From JBHYGK01 sp051859045 (GTDB lineage Bacteria > Pseudomonadota > Gammaproteobacteria > Xanthomonadales > Xanthomonadaceae), in NCBI GenBank assembly GCA_051859045.1, contig JBHYGK010000019.1, forward strand, positions 1 to 47,080: DNA of 47,080 bases, written 5' to 3'. The notes under the pieces were generated by a model. It did no database searches and was not told where the DNA came from. It worked only from the letters and a program-made list of their open reading frames with translations. Of the stretch, positions 1-6,187 are shown in pieces. Position 1 is the first letter of the stretch, and each line of letters starts with the position of its first letter. A program made the translations under genes and the position numbers.

Positions 1-420
1 GCCGCGCGCGGCGCGCGCGCCGCGGGCCGGGCCGGCGACGCGCCGGGCCAGGCCGCGCTGGCGATCGCCGGCCGGGTGCTGCTGGTGGACAACGACGCCG
101 AGGTGCTGGCCGGCATGCGCGAGCTGCTCACCGGCTGGGGCTTCGCGGTCGACGCCGCGCGCGACGCCGGCGAGGCGCTGGCGGCCGCGGCCCGCGCGCG
201 GCCCGACGTGGTGCTGCTGGACTTCCACCTCGACGACGGCGCCACCGGCCTCGCCGCGCACGCCGCGCTCGTCGCCGCGCACGGCTCGCTGCCGGCCGCG
301 GTGATCACCGCCGACCACGGCGAGCAGGTGCGCCATGCGGTGCTGGCCGCGGGCCTGATCCTGCTGCACAAGCCGATCAAGCCGCTGGCCCTGAAGTCGG
401 TGCTGGCGCGGCTGCGCTGA
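1..420 (+). CDS. Hybrid sensor histidine kinase, C-terminal receiver domain (5' truncated)
   Basis: The reading frame is open from base 1, so this is the tail of a larger gene that begins outside the window. The visible 139 residues form one response-regulator receiver domain: the acidic pocket VDND (residues 29-32), the phospho-acceptor Asp74 in VVLLDFH, and the conserved Lys124 in LHKPIKP. No output domain follows; the protein stops straight after the receiver. This is the layout of hybrid kinases that end in REC, such as CrbS/MxtR or NahK-type kinases. The ending KPIKPLALKSVL resembles that group. A LuxR-type regulator with a 3-hydroxybutyrate gene lies about 4 kb downstream, which fits a CrbS/CrbR-like pair. 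The receiver is seen directly; the kinase identity is inference. Confidence 0.75.
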   Translation, partial: AARGARAAGRAGDAPGQAALAIAGRVLLVDNDAEVLAGMRELLTGWGFAVDAARDAGEALAAAARARPDVVLLDFHLDDGATGLAAHAALVAAHGSLPAAVITADHGEQVRHAVLAAGLILLHKPIKPLALKSVLARLR

Positions 421-535
421 GGCGGGCGACGCGGGGGCGGCGCGCGGCCGGATCGCGGGCAGCGTGCGCTGGGGCGTTGCTGCCGCGACACCTGCCGGGA
501 CACCATCGCCTCACGCCCCTTCCGCTGGATCGCGC

Positions 536-922
536 ATGACCCGCCGCCTCGTCGCCACGCTGTACATCGCGCTCTGCGCGCAGGCGCTCGCGCTGGCCGC
601 GGGCGCGGCGTGGTGGATCCGCACGGCGGCGCACGGCAGCGAGCCGCGGCCGTGGGACGTATTGCTGGTGGTGCTGTCGCCCGTGCTGTGTCTGGCGCTG
701 GTGCATGCGGCGTTCGCGGTGCGCACCTGGTCGCGGCCCTCGGCCTGGCGCGGCATGGGTATCGCGCTGGGGCTCTGGCAGCTCGTGCTGCAGGGCTTTC
801 TCCTGCCCCTGCCGCTGCTCTCTCCTTGGTTCATTCTGGGCCTCGCGTCGCCGCTGGCGCTTCTGGCGGCGCTGGCCTTGGTCGAGGCGCCGTCGCTGCC
901 GCGCCCCCGGCGCGCGGCCTGA
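536..922 (+). CDS. Small hydrophobic membrane protein, unknown function
   Basis: 128 residues starting at ATG 536. An in-frame upstream start at 464 would add a Pro/Ala/Ser-rich leader that looks non-coding. About four hydrophobic stretches are visible: residues ~5-24, ~41-62, ~75-93 and ~97-118. This suggests a four-helix inner-membrane protein with a short basic C-terminus. No family was recognised. It ends 7 bases before the GNAT acetyltransferase gene, and that gene overlaps the next one, so the three are probably one transcript. Nothing in the sequence gives a function. Confidence 0.6.
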   Translation: MTRRLVATLYIALCAQALALAAGAAWWIRTAAHGSEPRPWDVLLVVLSPVLCLALVHAAFAVRTWSRPSAWRGMGIALGLWQLVLQGFLLPLPLLSPWFILGLASPLALLAALALVEAPSLPRPRRAA

Positions 923-929
923 GCTCGCC

Positions 930-1403
930 ATGCCCGACGCCCGCCTCGCCATCCGCCCCGCCAGCGTGCACGACGCGCGCGCCCTGCACGCGCTGATCCG
1001 CGGCTGGGAGCGCCAGCTGGTGGTCGACGCGTCCAAGGCCGACGCCTTCCTCGCGACCATCGACGCGCGCACGCTGGCCGCGATCTGCGTCGACGAGGAC
1101 TTCCGCGTGCTGGTGGCCGAGGACGCCGGCGGCGTCGTCGGCGTGATCGCGCTGCGCCACGGCACGCACGTCTTCCACTGGTTCACCCGCCGCGGGCGCG
1201 AGGGGCAGGGCGTGGGCGGGGCGCTGTGGCGCGCGCTGCTGGCGTCGATCCCGGACGAGGTGCGGCGCGCGGGACTGACGGTGAACGCCAGCCCCGGCGC
1301 GCACGCGCTCTACCGCCGGCTCGGCTTCATCGACACCGGCCCGCGCATGGAGCGCGACGGCGTGGCCTGGATCCCGATGCGGCGCGTGGAGCCCGCGGCG
1401 TGA
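930..1403 (+). CDS. GNAT family N-acetyltransferase
   Basis: 157 residues starting at ATG 930, just after the upstream stop at 922. The N-terminus (LAIRPASVHDARALHALI) is the usual first strand and helix of a GNAT fold. The acetyl-CoA loop is visible as RGREGQGVGGALW, matching the Q/RxxGxG/A motif. It is followed by the C-terminal ALYRRLGFIDTG, the typical family ending. The acceptor substrate cannot be told. Its stop codon overlaps the GTG start of the next gene (GTGA at 1400-1403), implying translational coupling with the endonuclease/phosphatase-family gene. Confidence 0.88.
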   Translation: MPDARLAIRPASVHDARALHALIRGWERQLVVDASKADAFLATIDARTLAAICVDEDFRVLVAEDAGGVVGVIALRHGTHVFHWFTRRGREGQGVGGALWRALLASIPDEVRRAGLTVNASPGAHALYRRLGFIDTGPRMERDGVAWIPMRRVEPAA

Positions 1404-2446
1404 CGGCGCGCGGCGGGAGGGAGCGAGGCGCCCGCGCGCTGGACGCATGCGGCGACGACGACCGCGCTCCACGCGGCGCGCGCCTGCTCGACGGGCTCGC
1501 GCGCCGCGCCCGCCTCGCGGCGCCGCTCGCCGCGCTCGGCCTGCTCGCGCCGCTGGGCGCGCGCGCCGCCGAGGCGCTCGACGCGCCCCTCGCGCTGGCG
1601 TGGGGGCTCGACCTGGCCGCGCACTGGGCCTGGGCCTGGCTGCCCGCGTTCGCGCTCACGCTGCCGCTGGCCGCCCGCGGCGCGCGCGGCTGGTGGTGGC
1701 TGGCGCCGCTGGCCGCGCTGCCCTGGCTGACGGCCACGCCCGCGGCGCCGCGCGCCGCGGCGGGCTCGACCGCGCCCACGCTGCTGGTGGCCACGGTGAA
1801 TCCGCACTGGCGCGCCGGCGATCCCGCCGCGCTCGCGGCCTGGCTCGACGCGCTCCGGCCCGATCTGGTCTGGGTGGTGGAGGCCTCGCCGTCCGCGCTG
1901 GCCCCCGAGCGCGCGCGCTGGCCGCATGCGGTGGACGGGCTGCGCGACGGCGTGGACGGCGTCGTGCTGCTGTCGCGCCATCCGGTGCGCCAGGCCTTCG
2001 CGATCGACGACGCCAGCGGCATGCCCCGGCTGGAGGCGGTGCTGGCGACGCCGCTGGGCGAGGTGCACGTCACCGGCCTGCATCCGCTGCCGCCGATGAC
2101 GCCCGCGCTGCTCGCCGCGCGCGACCGCGTGTTCGCCGAGGCCGCGGCGCCGCCGTCGCTGCGCGCGCGGGACGGCGGCGACGATGCGCGCCGGATCGTG
2201 CTGGGCGACCTCAACGCCACGCCCTGGGCGAGCGGCGTGCGCGCGTTCGAGCGCGCGGGCCTGCGCCGCGCCACCGGGCTGGCGCCCACCTGGCCCGCGC
2301 CGCTCGCGCGCGTCGGGATCGGCATCCCGATCGACCAGGTGCTAGTGGGCCCGGGCTGGCGAGTGCGCGAGGCCGGCCGCGGCCCCGCGGTGGGCGGCGA
2401 CCACCTCGGCGCCTGGGCCCGCCTCGAGCCCGCGCCGGCGCGCTGA
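1400..2446 (+). CDS. Membrane-anchored endonuclease/exonuclease/phosphatase (EEP) family protein
   Basis: 348 residues from a GTG start at 1400 that overlaps the previous stop. This start is preferred because the upstream in-frame extension runs inside the acetyltransferase gene. The first ~125 residues are an Arg-rich leader and three or so hydrophobic segments, as in YafD/VanX-adjacent EEP proteins. The rest is an EEP catalytic domain: ATVNPHW near its start, the acidic VVEAS motif, GDLNATPW with Asp270 and Asn272, and the terminal GGDHLG with Asp334-His335. These are the metal-binding and catalytic residues of the family. The active domain is probably periplasmic. Substrate (nucleic acid, phospholipid or other phosphodiester) is unknown. 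Confidence 0.82.
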   Translation: MTARGGRERGARALDACGDDDRAPRGARLLDGLARRARLAAPLAALGLLAPLGARAAEALDAPLALAWGLDLAAHWAWAWLPAFALTLPLAARGARGWWWLAPLAALPWLTATPAAPRAAAGSTAPTLLVATVNPHWRAGDPAALAAWLDALRPDLVWVVEASPSALAPERARWPHAVDGLRDGVDGVVLLSRHPVRQAFAIDDASGMPRLEAVLATPLGEVHVTGLHPLPPMTPALLAARDRVFAEAAAPPSLRARDGGDDARRIVLGDLNATPWASGVRAFERAGLRRATGLAPTWPAPLARVGIGIPIDQVLVGPGWRVREAGRGPAVGGDHLGAWARLEPAPAR

Positions 2447-2550
2447 GCCGAGGCGCCGGGACCGCTCGCGCGCGGCCCCGCGCGCGGCCCGGGCGCAACG
2501 GCGGATGAACGCCCGCGGCGGAGCCCCGCCGGTGGGCGCCGGGCCGGCGC

Positions 2551-2556
2551 TAGGAT
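2551..2556 (+). promoter_or_regulatory. Putative -10 element (TAGGAT)
   Basis: TAGGAT stands out as an A/T island in very GC-rich DNA, 41 bases before the ATG at 2597. No convincing -35 hexamer is visible at the expected spacing. A ribosome-binding GGAG at 2587-2590 sits six bases before the start codon. Confidence 0.3.
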
Positions 2557-2596
2557 CGCCGCGCCCCGCCCGCCGCCCTCGTCCCCGGAGACGCCG

Positions 2597-3022
2597 ATGC
2601 CCGTGTCCGCCGCGCCCCGCTTCGCCCCTCCCTCGCGCGCGCGGATCCTCGCCGCGCTCGCCCTCGCCGCCGTCGCGTTCACCCTGCTGCTCGCCGGCCC
2701 CGCGGCGGCCTGCGGCGGCTACGACGACGACATCGACAACGACGGCCGCCGCGACCACCGCTCCGGCGGCTACGACGACGACCTCGACAACGACGGCCGC
2801 CGCGACGCCGACGCCGGCGGCTACGACGAGGACCTCGACAACGATGGCCGCCGCGACCAGCGCTTCGGCGGCTACGACGACGACCTCGACAACGACGGCC
2901 GCCGCGACGCCGCGTCCGGCGGCTACGACGAGGACATGGACAACGACGGCCGCCGCGACCAGCGCTTCGGCGGCTACGACGACGACCTCGACAACGACGG
3001 CCGCCGCGACGCCAACTGCTGA
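2597..3022 (+). CDS. Small exported protein made of six calcium-loop-like 17-residue repeats
   Basis: 141 residues with a good GGAG site six bases upstream. Residues 1-38 form a signal peptide: basic patch at 14-16, hydrophobic core 17-34, then GPAAA. It is followed by Cys39. AAAC could be a weak lipobox, or signal peptidase I may cut nearby. Everything after Cys39 is exactly six 17-residue units, GGYD-D/E-D-x-DNDGRRD plus three variable residues, running to the stop. DxDNDGxxD resembles the calcium loops of dockerin, EF-hand and thrombospondin type 3 repeats. The only two cysteines are Cys39, just before the array, and Cys141, the last residue. The mature protein is strongly acidic with regularly spaced RR pairs. 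Calcium binding is inference; no known family was recognised. Confidence 0.8.
   Translation: MPVSAAPRFAPPSRARILAALALAAVAFTLLLAGPAAACGGYDDDIDNDGRRDHRSGGYDDDLDNDGRRDADAGGYDEDLDNDGRRDQRFGGYDDDLDNDGRRDAASGGYDEDMDNDGRRDQRFGGYDDDLDNDGRRDANC
2714..3019 (+). repeat. Six tandem 51-bp coding repeats (17 codons each)
   Basis: Six in-frame 51-bp units begin at 2714, 2765, 2816, 2867, 2918 and 2969, ending one codon before the TGA. The 17-codon core is nearly invariant; only the third D/E, one hydrophobic position and the last three codons change. Units 3 and 5 share DED and the ending QRF, and units 4 and 6 share DDD plus an Ala-starting tail. The array therefore looks like a 102-bp dimer that was itself duplicated. 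Confidence 0.95.
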
Positions 3023-3043
3023 GGCGGCGCCTGGCGCGGCGGG

Positions 3044-3072
3044 TTGACGCCCCGCGCGCGGCTTGCCAGCAT
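3044..3072 (+). promoter_or_regulatory. Putative sigma70-type promoter for the small membrane protein genes
   Basis: TTGACG (3044-3049, five of six matches to the -35 consensus) is followed after 17 bases by CAGCAT (3067-3072), a weak -10. The start codon of the next gene is at 3117, with an AAGGAAG ribosome site at 3098-3104. The spacing is ideal but the -10 is poor. Confidence 0.4.
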
Positions 3073-3116
3073 CTCCGCGCCGCGCATCGCGGCCGCCAAG
3101 GAAGGCACGCCGTCCC

Positions 3117-3572
3117 ATGGATTCCGCCCCGAAGGCCGCCCGGGCCTACCTGCTGCTCGCGGTGCTCGCCGCCATCGCCACCCTGCTCGCCGCCGGGCTC
3201 TCCGGCCAGGCCCGGTCGTTCCTGCCCGCCGGCGTCGCGGCCGGCGCCTGCGCGCTGTACGCCGTGCTGTGGCGCGGCGCGCGCCGCCACCATGGCCCCA
3301 CGCGCATCGCGACCCTGGTCGTGGCCGCCGTGATGCTCCCGGGCCCCTACCTGGCCTTCCATTTCGGCGAAGCCTTCGGCCTCGCGGGGCGCGTGGTCGA
3401 CATGCTGGTCCTGCACGGCGTCCCGGTCTCCACCGCCTTCGGCCTGTTCCTCGGCTACCACGCGCTCGCGCCGTGGACGCCGCCGACGCCGCGGGCCTCG
3501 AGCGCCGAGCTGGCCGCGGCGTTCCCGCCGCCCGCCGACGCGCCGCGGGCCACGCCGGAGGGCGAGGCATGA
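3117..3572 (+). CDS. Small four-helix membrane protein with SSAELAAAFP tail (paralogue 1)
   Basis: 151 residues from ATG 3117. The start is chosen because the upstream in-frame stretch is Arg/Pro-rich. AAGGAAG lies 12 bases before it. Four hydrophobic segments are seen at roughly residues 9-29, 35-53, 62-82 and 90-115. The cytoplasmic-looking C-terminus is Pro-rich and contains ASSAELAAAFPPP. The segment RIATLVVAAVMLP recurs almost unchanged in the third gene of this trio (RIATLVVGVLMLP). The stop overlaps the next start (ATGA at 3569-3572). Family and function are not recognised. Confidence 0.7.
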   Translation: MDSAPKAARAYLLLAVLAAIATLLAAGLSGQARSFLPAGVAAGACALYAVLWRGARRHHGPTRIATLVVAAVMLPGPYLAFHFGEAFGLAGRVVDMLVLHGVPVSTAFGLFLGYHALAPWTPPTPRASSAELAAAFPPPADAPRATPEGEA

Positions 3573-4009
3573 TGGAGTCCCATCGCAGCGCCGCCCGCGT
3601 GCTCGGCGGCCTGGCGCTGCTCTACCTCGTGGGCAGCATCGTCGCGCCGCTGCAGGCATGGGGCGCCGGGCTGAGCGCGTTCGAGATCGCCTTCAACGCG
3701 CTGTACATGCTGGTCCGCGCGGTCGGCTGCGGCCTCGTGGCGTTCTTCGCGTGGCGCGCCAACGAGGCGGCTCGGATCCTGTCGATCGTCATCGCCGTGC
3801 TGACGATGTTCTGGTTCCCCATCGGCACCGTGATCGGCATCTACCTGGTGGTGGTGTCCGCGCGCCCGTGGAAGATCCTCGAGCGCCCGCGGCTGTCGAG
3901 CGCCGCGCTGGCCGCGGCGTTCCCGATGCCCCGCGCCGCGGACCACGACCGGGACGCCGCCGCCACCGACCCGCCCGAGCCCGCCTCGAACGGCGACCGC
4001 CCGGGCTGA
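3569..4009 (+). CDS. Small membrane protein with SSAALAAAFP tail (paralogue 2)
   Basis: 146 residues from ATG 3569, which overlaps the previous stop; a second ATG directly follows at 3572 and could be the real start. Hydrophobic helices lie at about residues 10-30, 38-63 and 69-97. After the last helix come PRLSSAALAAAFPMP and an acidic, Pro-rich end. The motif matches those of the flanking genes, so the three look like diverged tandem duplicates. No family assignment can be made. Confidence 0.7.
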   Translation: MMESHRSAARVLGGLALLYLVGSIVAPLQAWGAGLSAFEIAFNALYMLVRAVGCGLVAFFAWRANEAARILSIVIAVLTMFWFPIGTVIGIYLVVVSARPWKILERPRLSSAALAAAFPMPRAADHDRDAAATDPPEPASNGDRPG

Positions 4010-4083
4010 GGCCCGGCGCCGCCGCGACCCGCTGTCCCGTCTTCCCGCCGCACGCCGCGGCCCATCCCAGGATCCCGTCGCCC

Positions 4084-4515
4084 ATGGAATCGAACCAGAT
4101 CATCGCCCGCACCCACGGCGTCATGGCCATCCTCGCCGCGCTCGGCTTCATCGCGACGGTGGTGCTGGCCATGGGCCTGATGAGCCGGGGCGGCCCGGCG
4201 CTGGTCCAGATGACCGTCTACGCGGTGCTCTGCGCGGTCATGTTCGGCGTGCATCTGTGGTGCCGCAAGGGCGCGCTGGCGCTCGACAACTCGGCCCGCA
4301 TCGCGACCCTCGTCGTCGGCGTGCTGATGCTGCCGACGGCCAGCCTGGCCACGCTGATCGGCCTGTTCCTGATCTACCACTCCTATCGCCGCTGGGAGAA
4401 CAACGCCGAGGCGCGCGGGCGGATGTCCAGCGCCGAGCTCGCGGCGATGTTCCCGACCGCCCCCGCGGACCCCGCGTCGCCCCCGGCCGCCGGCGGCCCC
4501 GACCGCCCGGCCTGA
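4084..4515 (+). CDS. Small membrane protein with SSAELAAMFP tail (paralogue 3)
   Basis: 143 residues from ATG 4084, 74 bases after the second member. Three to four hydrophobic stretches lie at about residues 13-33, 40-60 and 73-99. It shares RIATLVV..VLMLP with paralogue 1 and carries the tail motif RMSSAELAAMFPTAP. The tail is followed by a Pro/Ala-rich end. The gene is convergent with the response regulator, whose stop lies only 3 bases away, so there is no room for a dedicated terminator. Function unknown. Confidence 0.7.
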   Translation: MESNQIIARTHGVMAILAALGFIATVVLAMGLMSRGGPALVQMTVYAVLCAVMFGVHLWCRKGALALDNSARIATLVVGVLMLPTASLATLIGLFLIYHSYRRWENNAEARGRMSSAELAAMFPTAPADPASPPAAGGPDRPA

Positions 4516-4518
4516 GCC

Positions 4519-5196
4519 TCAGTCCTCCAGCGCGATCCGCACCGGGTCGCCCAGGGCCAGCTCGCGCAGCACCACGCCGGCCTGGGTGCGGTTGCGCACG
4601 CCGAGCTTCTCGAAGATCGCGCTGACGTGCGCCTTCACCGTGCGCTCCTGCACGCCCAGGCGGTCGGCGATCTGCTTGTTGAGCAGGCCCTCGGCGATCA
4701 GCGCGATCACCCGGAACTGCTGCGGCGTGAGGCTGGCCAGGCGCTGCGCCAGCTCCGCGTCGGAGGCATTGCGCGGCGCGCTGGACACCGCGGCGCGCGC
4801 GGCCGGCGGGATCCACTCCTCGCACGCCAGCACCGCGCGGATGCCGGTGCGCAGGTGCTCGATGCCGGCGCTCTTGGGCAGGTAGCCCGCGGCGCCGTGG
4901 TCGAGCGCGCGGCGGATCACCGCGGGATCCTCGGTGGCGCTGACCACCATCACCGCCACCGCGGGGAACTGCGCGCGCACCGCCGCCAGCCCGGCCAGGC
5001 CGTGGTTGCCGGGCATGTGCAGGTCGAGCAGCACCAGGTCGATGCCGGGGTGCGCCTCGAGCGCGGCCAGCACGCCCTCCAGCGACTCGGCCTCGTGCAT
5101 CACCGCGCCGGGCACGGCGTCGGCGGCCGCGCCGCGCAGGGCGGCGCGGAACAGCGGGTGGTCGTCGGCGATCAGCAGCTGGGTGGTGGCGGGCAT
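4519..5196 (-). CDS. LuxR/NarL-family response regulator (CrbR/ErdR-like)
   Basis: 225 residues. The N-terminal receiver has Asp11-Asp12, phospho-acceptor Asp58 in VLLDLHMP and Lys108 in GYLPKS. The C-terminal LuxR helix-turn-helix (about 153-205) contains LTPQQFRVIALIAEGL, NKQIADRLGV and RTVKAHVSAIFEKLGV. It is a DNA-binding transcription regulator controlled by phosphorylation. It sits 28 bases downstream of 3-hydroxybutyrate dehydrogenase on the same strand, so the two are probably cotranscribed. The overall shape resembles CrbR/ErdR, regulators of acetate and C2 use that partner hybrid kinases ending in a receiver; such a receiver ends at base 420. Family is firm, the CrbR identity is inference. 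Confidence 0.88.
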   Translation of the reverse strand: MPATTQLLIADDHPLFRAALRGAAADAVPGAVMHEAESLEGVLAALEAHPGIDLVLLDLHMPGNHGLAGLAAVRAQFPAVAVMVVSATEDPAVIRRALDHGAAGYLPKSAGIEHLRTGIRAVLACEEWIPPAARAAVSSAPRNASDAELAQRLASLTPQQFRVIALIAEGLLNKQIADRLGVQERTVKAHVSAIFEKLGVRNRTQAGVVLRELALGDPVRIALED

Positions 5197-5224
5197 GCGC
5201 GCATCCTACCGCTCGCCGGCCGGC

Positions 5225-5989
5225 TCACTGCACCGTCCAGCCCCCGTCCACGACGATCGCCTGGCCGGTGATGTTGCGCGCCGGCGGCGAGAGCAGGAAG
5301 GCGGTGATGCCGGCCAGCTCGTCGAAGCCGATGAACACGCCCTTGGGCATGGGCTTGAGCATGATCTCGCTGACCACGCGGTCTTCGGAGATGCCGTGGG
5401 TGCGGGCCTGGTCGGCGATCTGCTTGTCGACCAGCGGGGTCTTCACGTAGGTCGGGCAGATCGTGTTGATGGTGATGTCGGTGTCGGCGGTCTCCAGCGC
5501 CAGCACCTTCGAGAAGCCGATCAGGCCGTGCTTGGCGGCGACGTAGGCGCTCTTGTACTTGCTCGCCACCAGCGAGTGGATCGAGCCGATGTTGACGATC
5601 CGCCCGAAGCCGCGCGCGCGCATGCCCGGCAGCAGGGCCTGGGTGAGGCGGGCCACGCCGACCAGCATCACCTGCACCAGCAGGGTCCACTTCAGCATCG
5701 GGAAGTCCTCGAGCGGGCTGACGTGCTGCAGGCCGGCGTTGTTGACCAGCACGTCGACCGGGCGCGACACCGCGGCCAGCATCGCGGCCACCGAGTCGTC
5801 GGAGCCGACGTCGAGCGCGAGCGCCTCGGCGCTGAGGCCCTCGGCGCGCAGCGCGTCGGCCACCCGCGCGGCGGCGGCGGGGTCGAGGTCGGTGACCACG
5901 AGGTGGTGGCCGGCGCGGGCGAGGTGCTCGCAGAGGCCGGCGCCGATGCCGGAGCCTCCGCCGGTGACGAGGATGCAGCGCTGGGTCAT
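5225..5989 (-). CDS. bdhA: 3-hydroxybutyrate dehydrogenase (SDR family)
   Basis: 254 residues, the usual length for D-3-hydroxybutyrate dehydrogenase (3-hydroxybutyrate + NAD+ to acetoacetate + NADH). Visible SDR landmarks are the Rossmann loop TGGGSGIG (9-16), NNAG (83-86), catalytic Ser136, and Tyr149-xxx-Lys153 in SAYVAAKHG. The family-typical HSLVASKYKSAYVAAKHG region and the ending VVDGGWTVQ match 3-hydroxybutyrate dehydrogenases rather than generic SDRs. It is divergent from a 3-hydroxybutyrate-oligomer hydrolase, whose product is its substrate, and precedes the response regulator in a likely two-gene operon. The start is the ATG at 5989, because upstream in-frame sequence is Arg/Ala-rich non-coding DNA. 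Confidence 0.88.
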   Translation of the reverse strand: MTQRCILVTGGGSGIGAGLCEHLARAGHHLVVTDLDPAAAARVADALRAEGLSAEALALDVGSDDSVAAMLAAVSRPVDVLVNNAGLQHVSPLEDFPMLKWTLLVQVMLVGVARLTQALLPGMRARGFGRIVNIGSIHSLVASKYKSAYVAAKHGLIGFSKVLALETADTDITINTICPTYVKTPLVDKQIADQARTHGISEDRVVSEIMLKPMPKGVFIGFDELAGITAFLLSPPARNITGQAIVVDGGWTVQ

Positions 5990-6187
5990 GGTCGTGCTCG
6001 CCGTGGGGAAGGGGAGGGCGCGCGCGGCGCGCCAAGCCTCGACCATAGCCGCCGCGCGCGCGGCCGGCGCTTGGACGAAGGTACACCCCCCGCGCGCGCC
6101 GACCGCACGGAGCGCGCCGCGCGGCTGTGGAAGAATCGGTGGGCCGGGGCGCCATCCGCGTCCCCATGCCGCCTCGAGGCCACCGCC
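5990..6187. promoter_or_regulatory. Divergent intergenic region between bdhA and the oligomer hydrolase
   Basis: This 198-base gap must hold both promoters. Rightward, AAGAAT (6131-6136) is a possible -10, 51 bases before the hydrolase start. Leftward, TATGGT (6047 down to 6042) is a possible -10, 52 bases before bdhA. Neither has a convincing -35, as expected if an activator is needed. No clear palindromic operator was identified apart from GC-rich alternating stretches. Confidence 0.35.

Noticed and set aside
2714..3019. 51-bp repeats considered as a CRISPR-like array
   Set aside because: They are contiguous, in frame, have no spacers and encode a regular protein repeat after a signal peptide.
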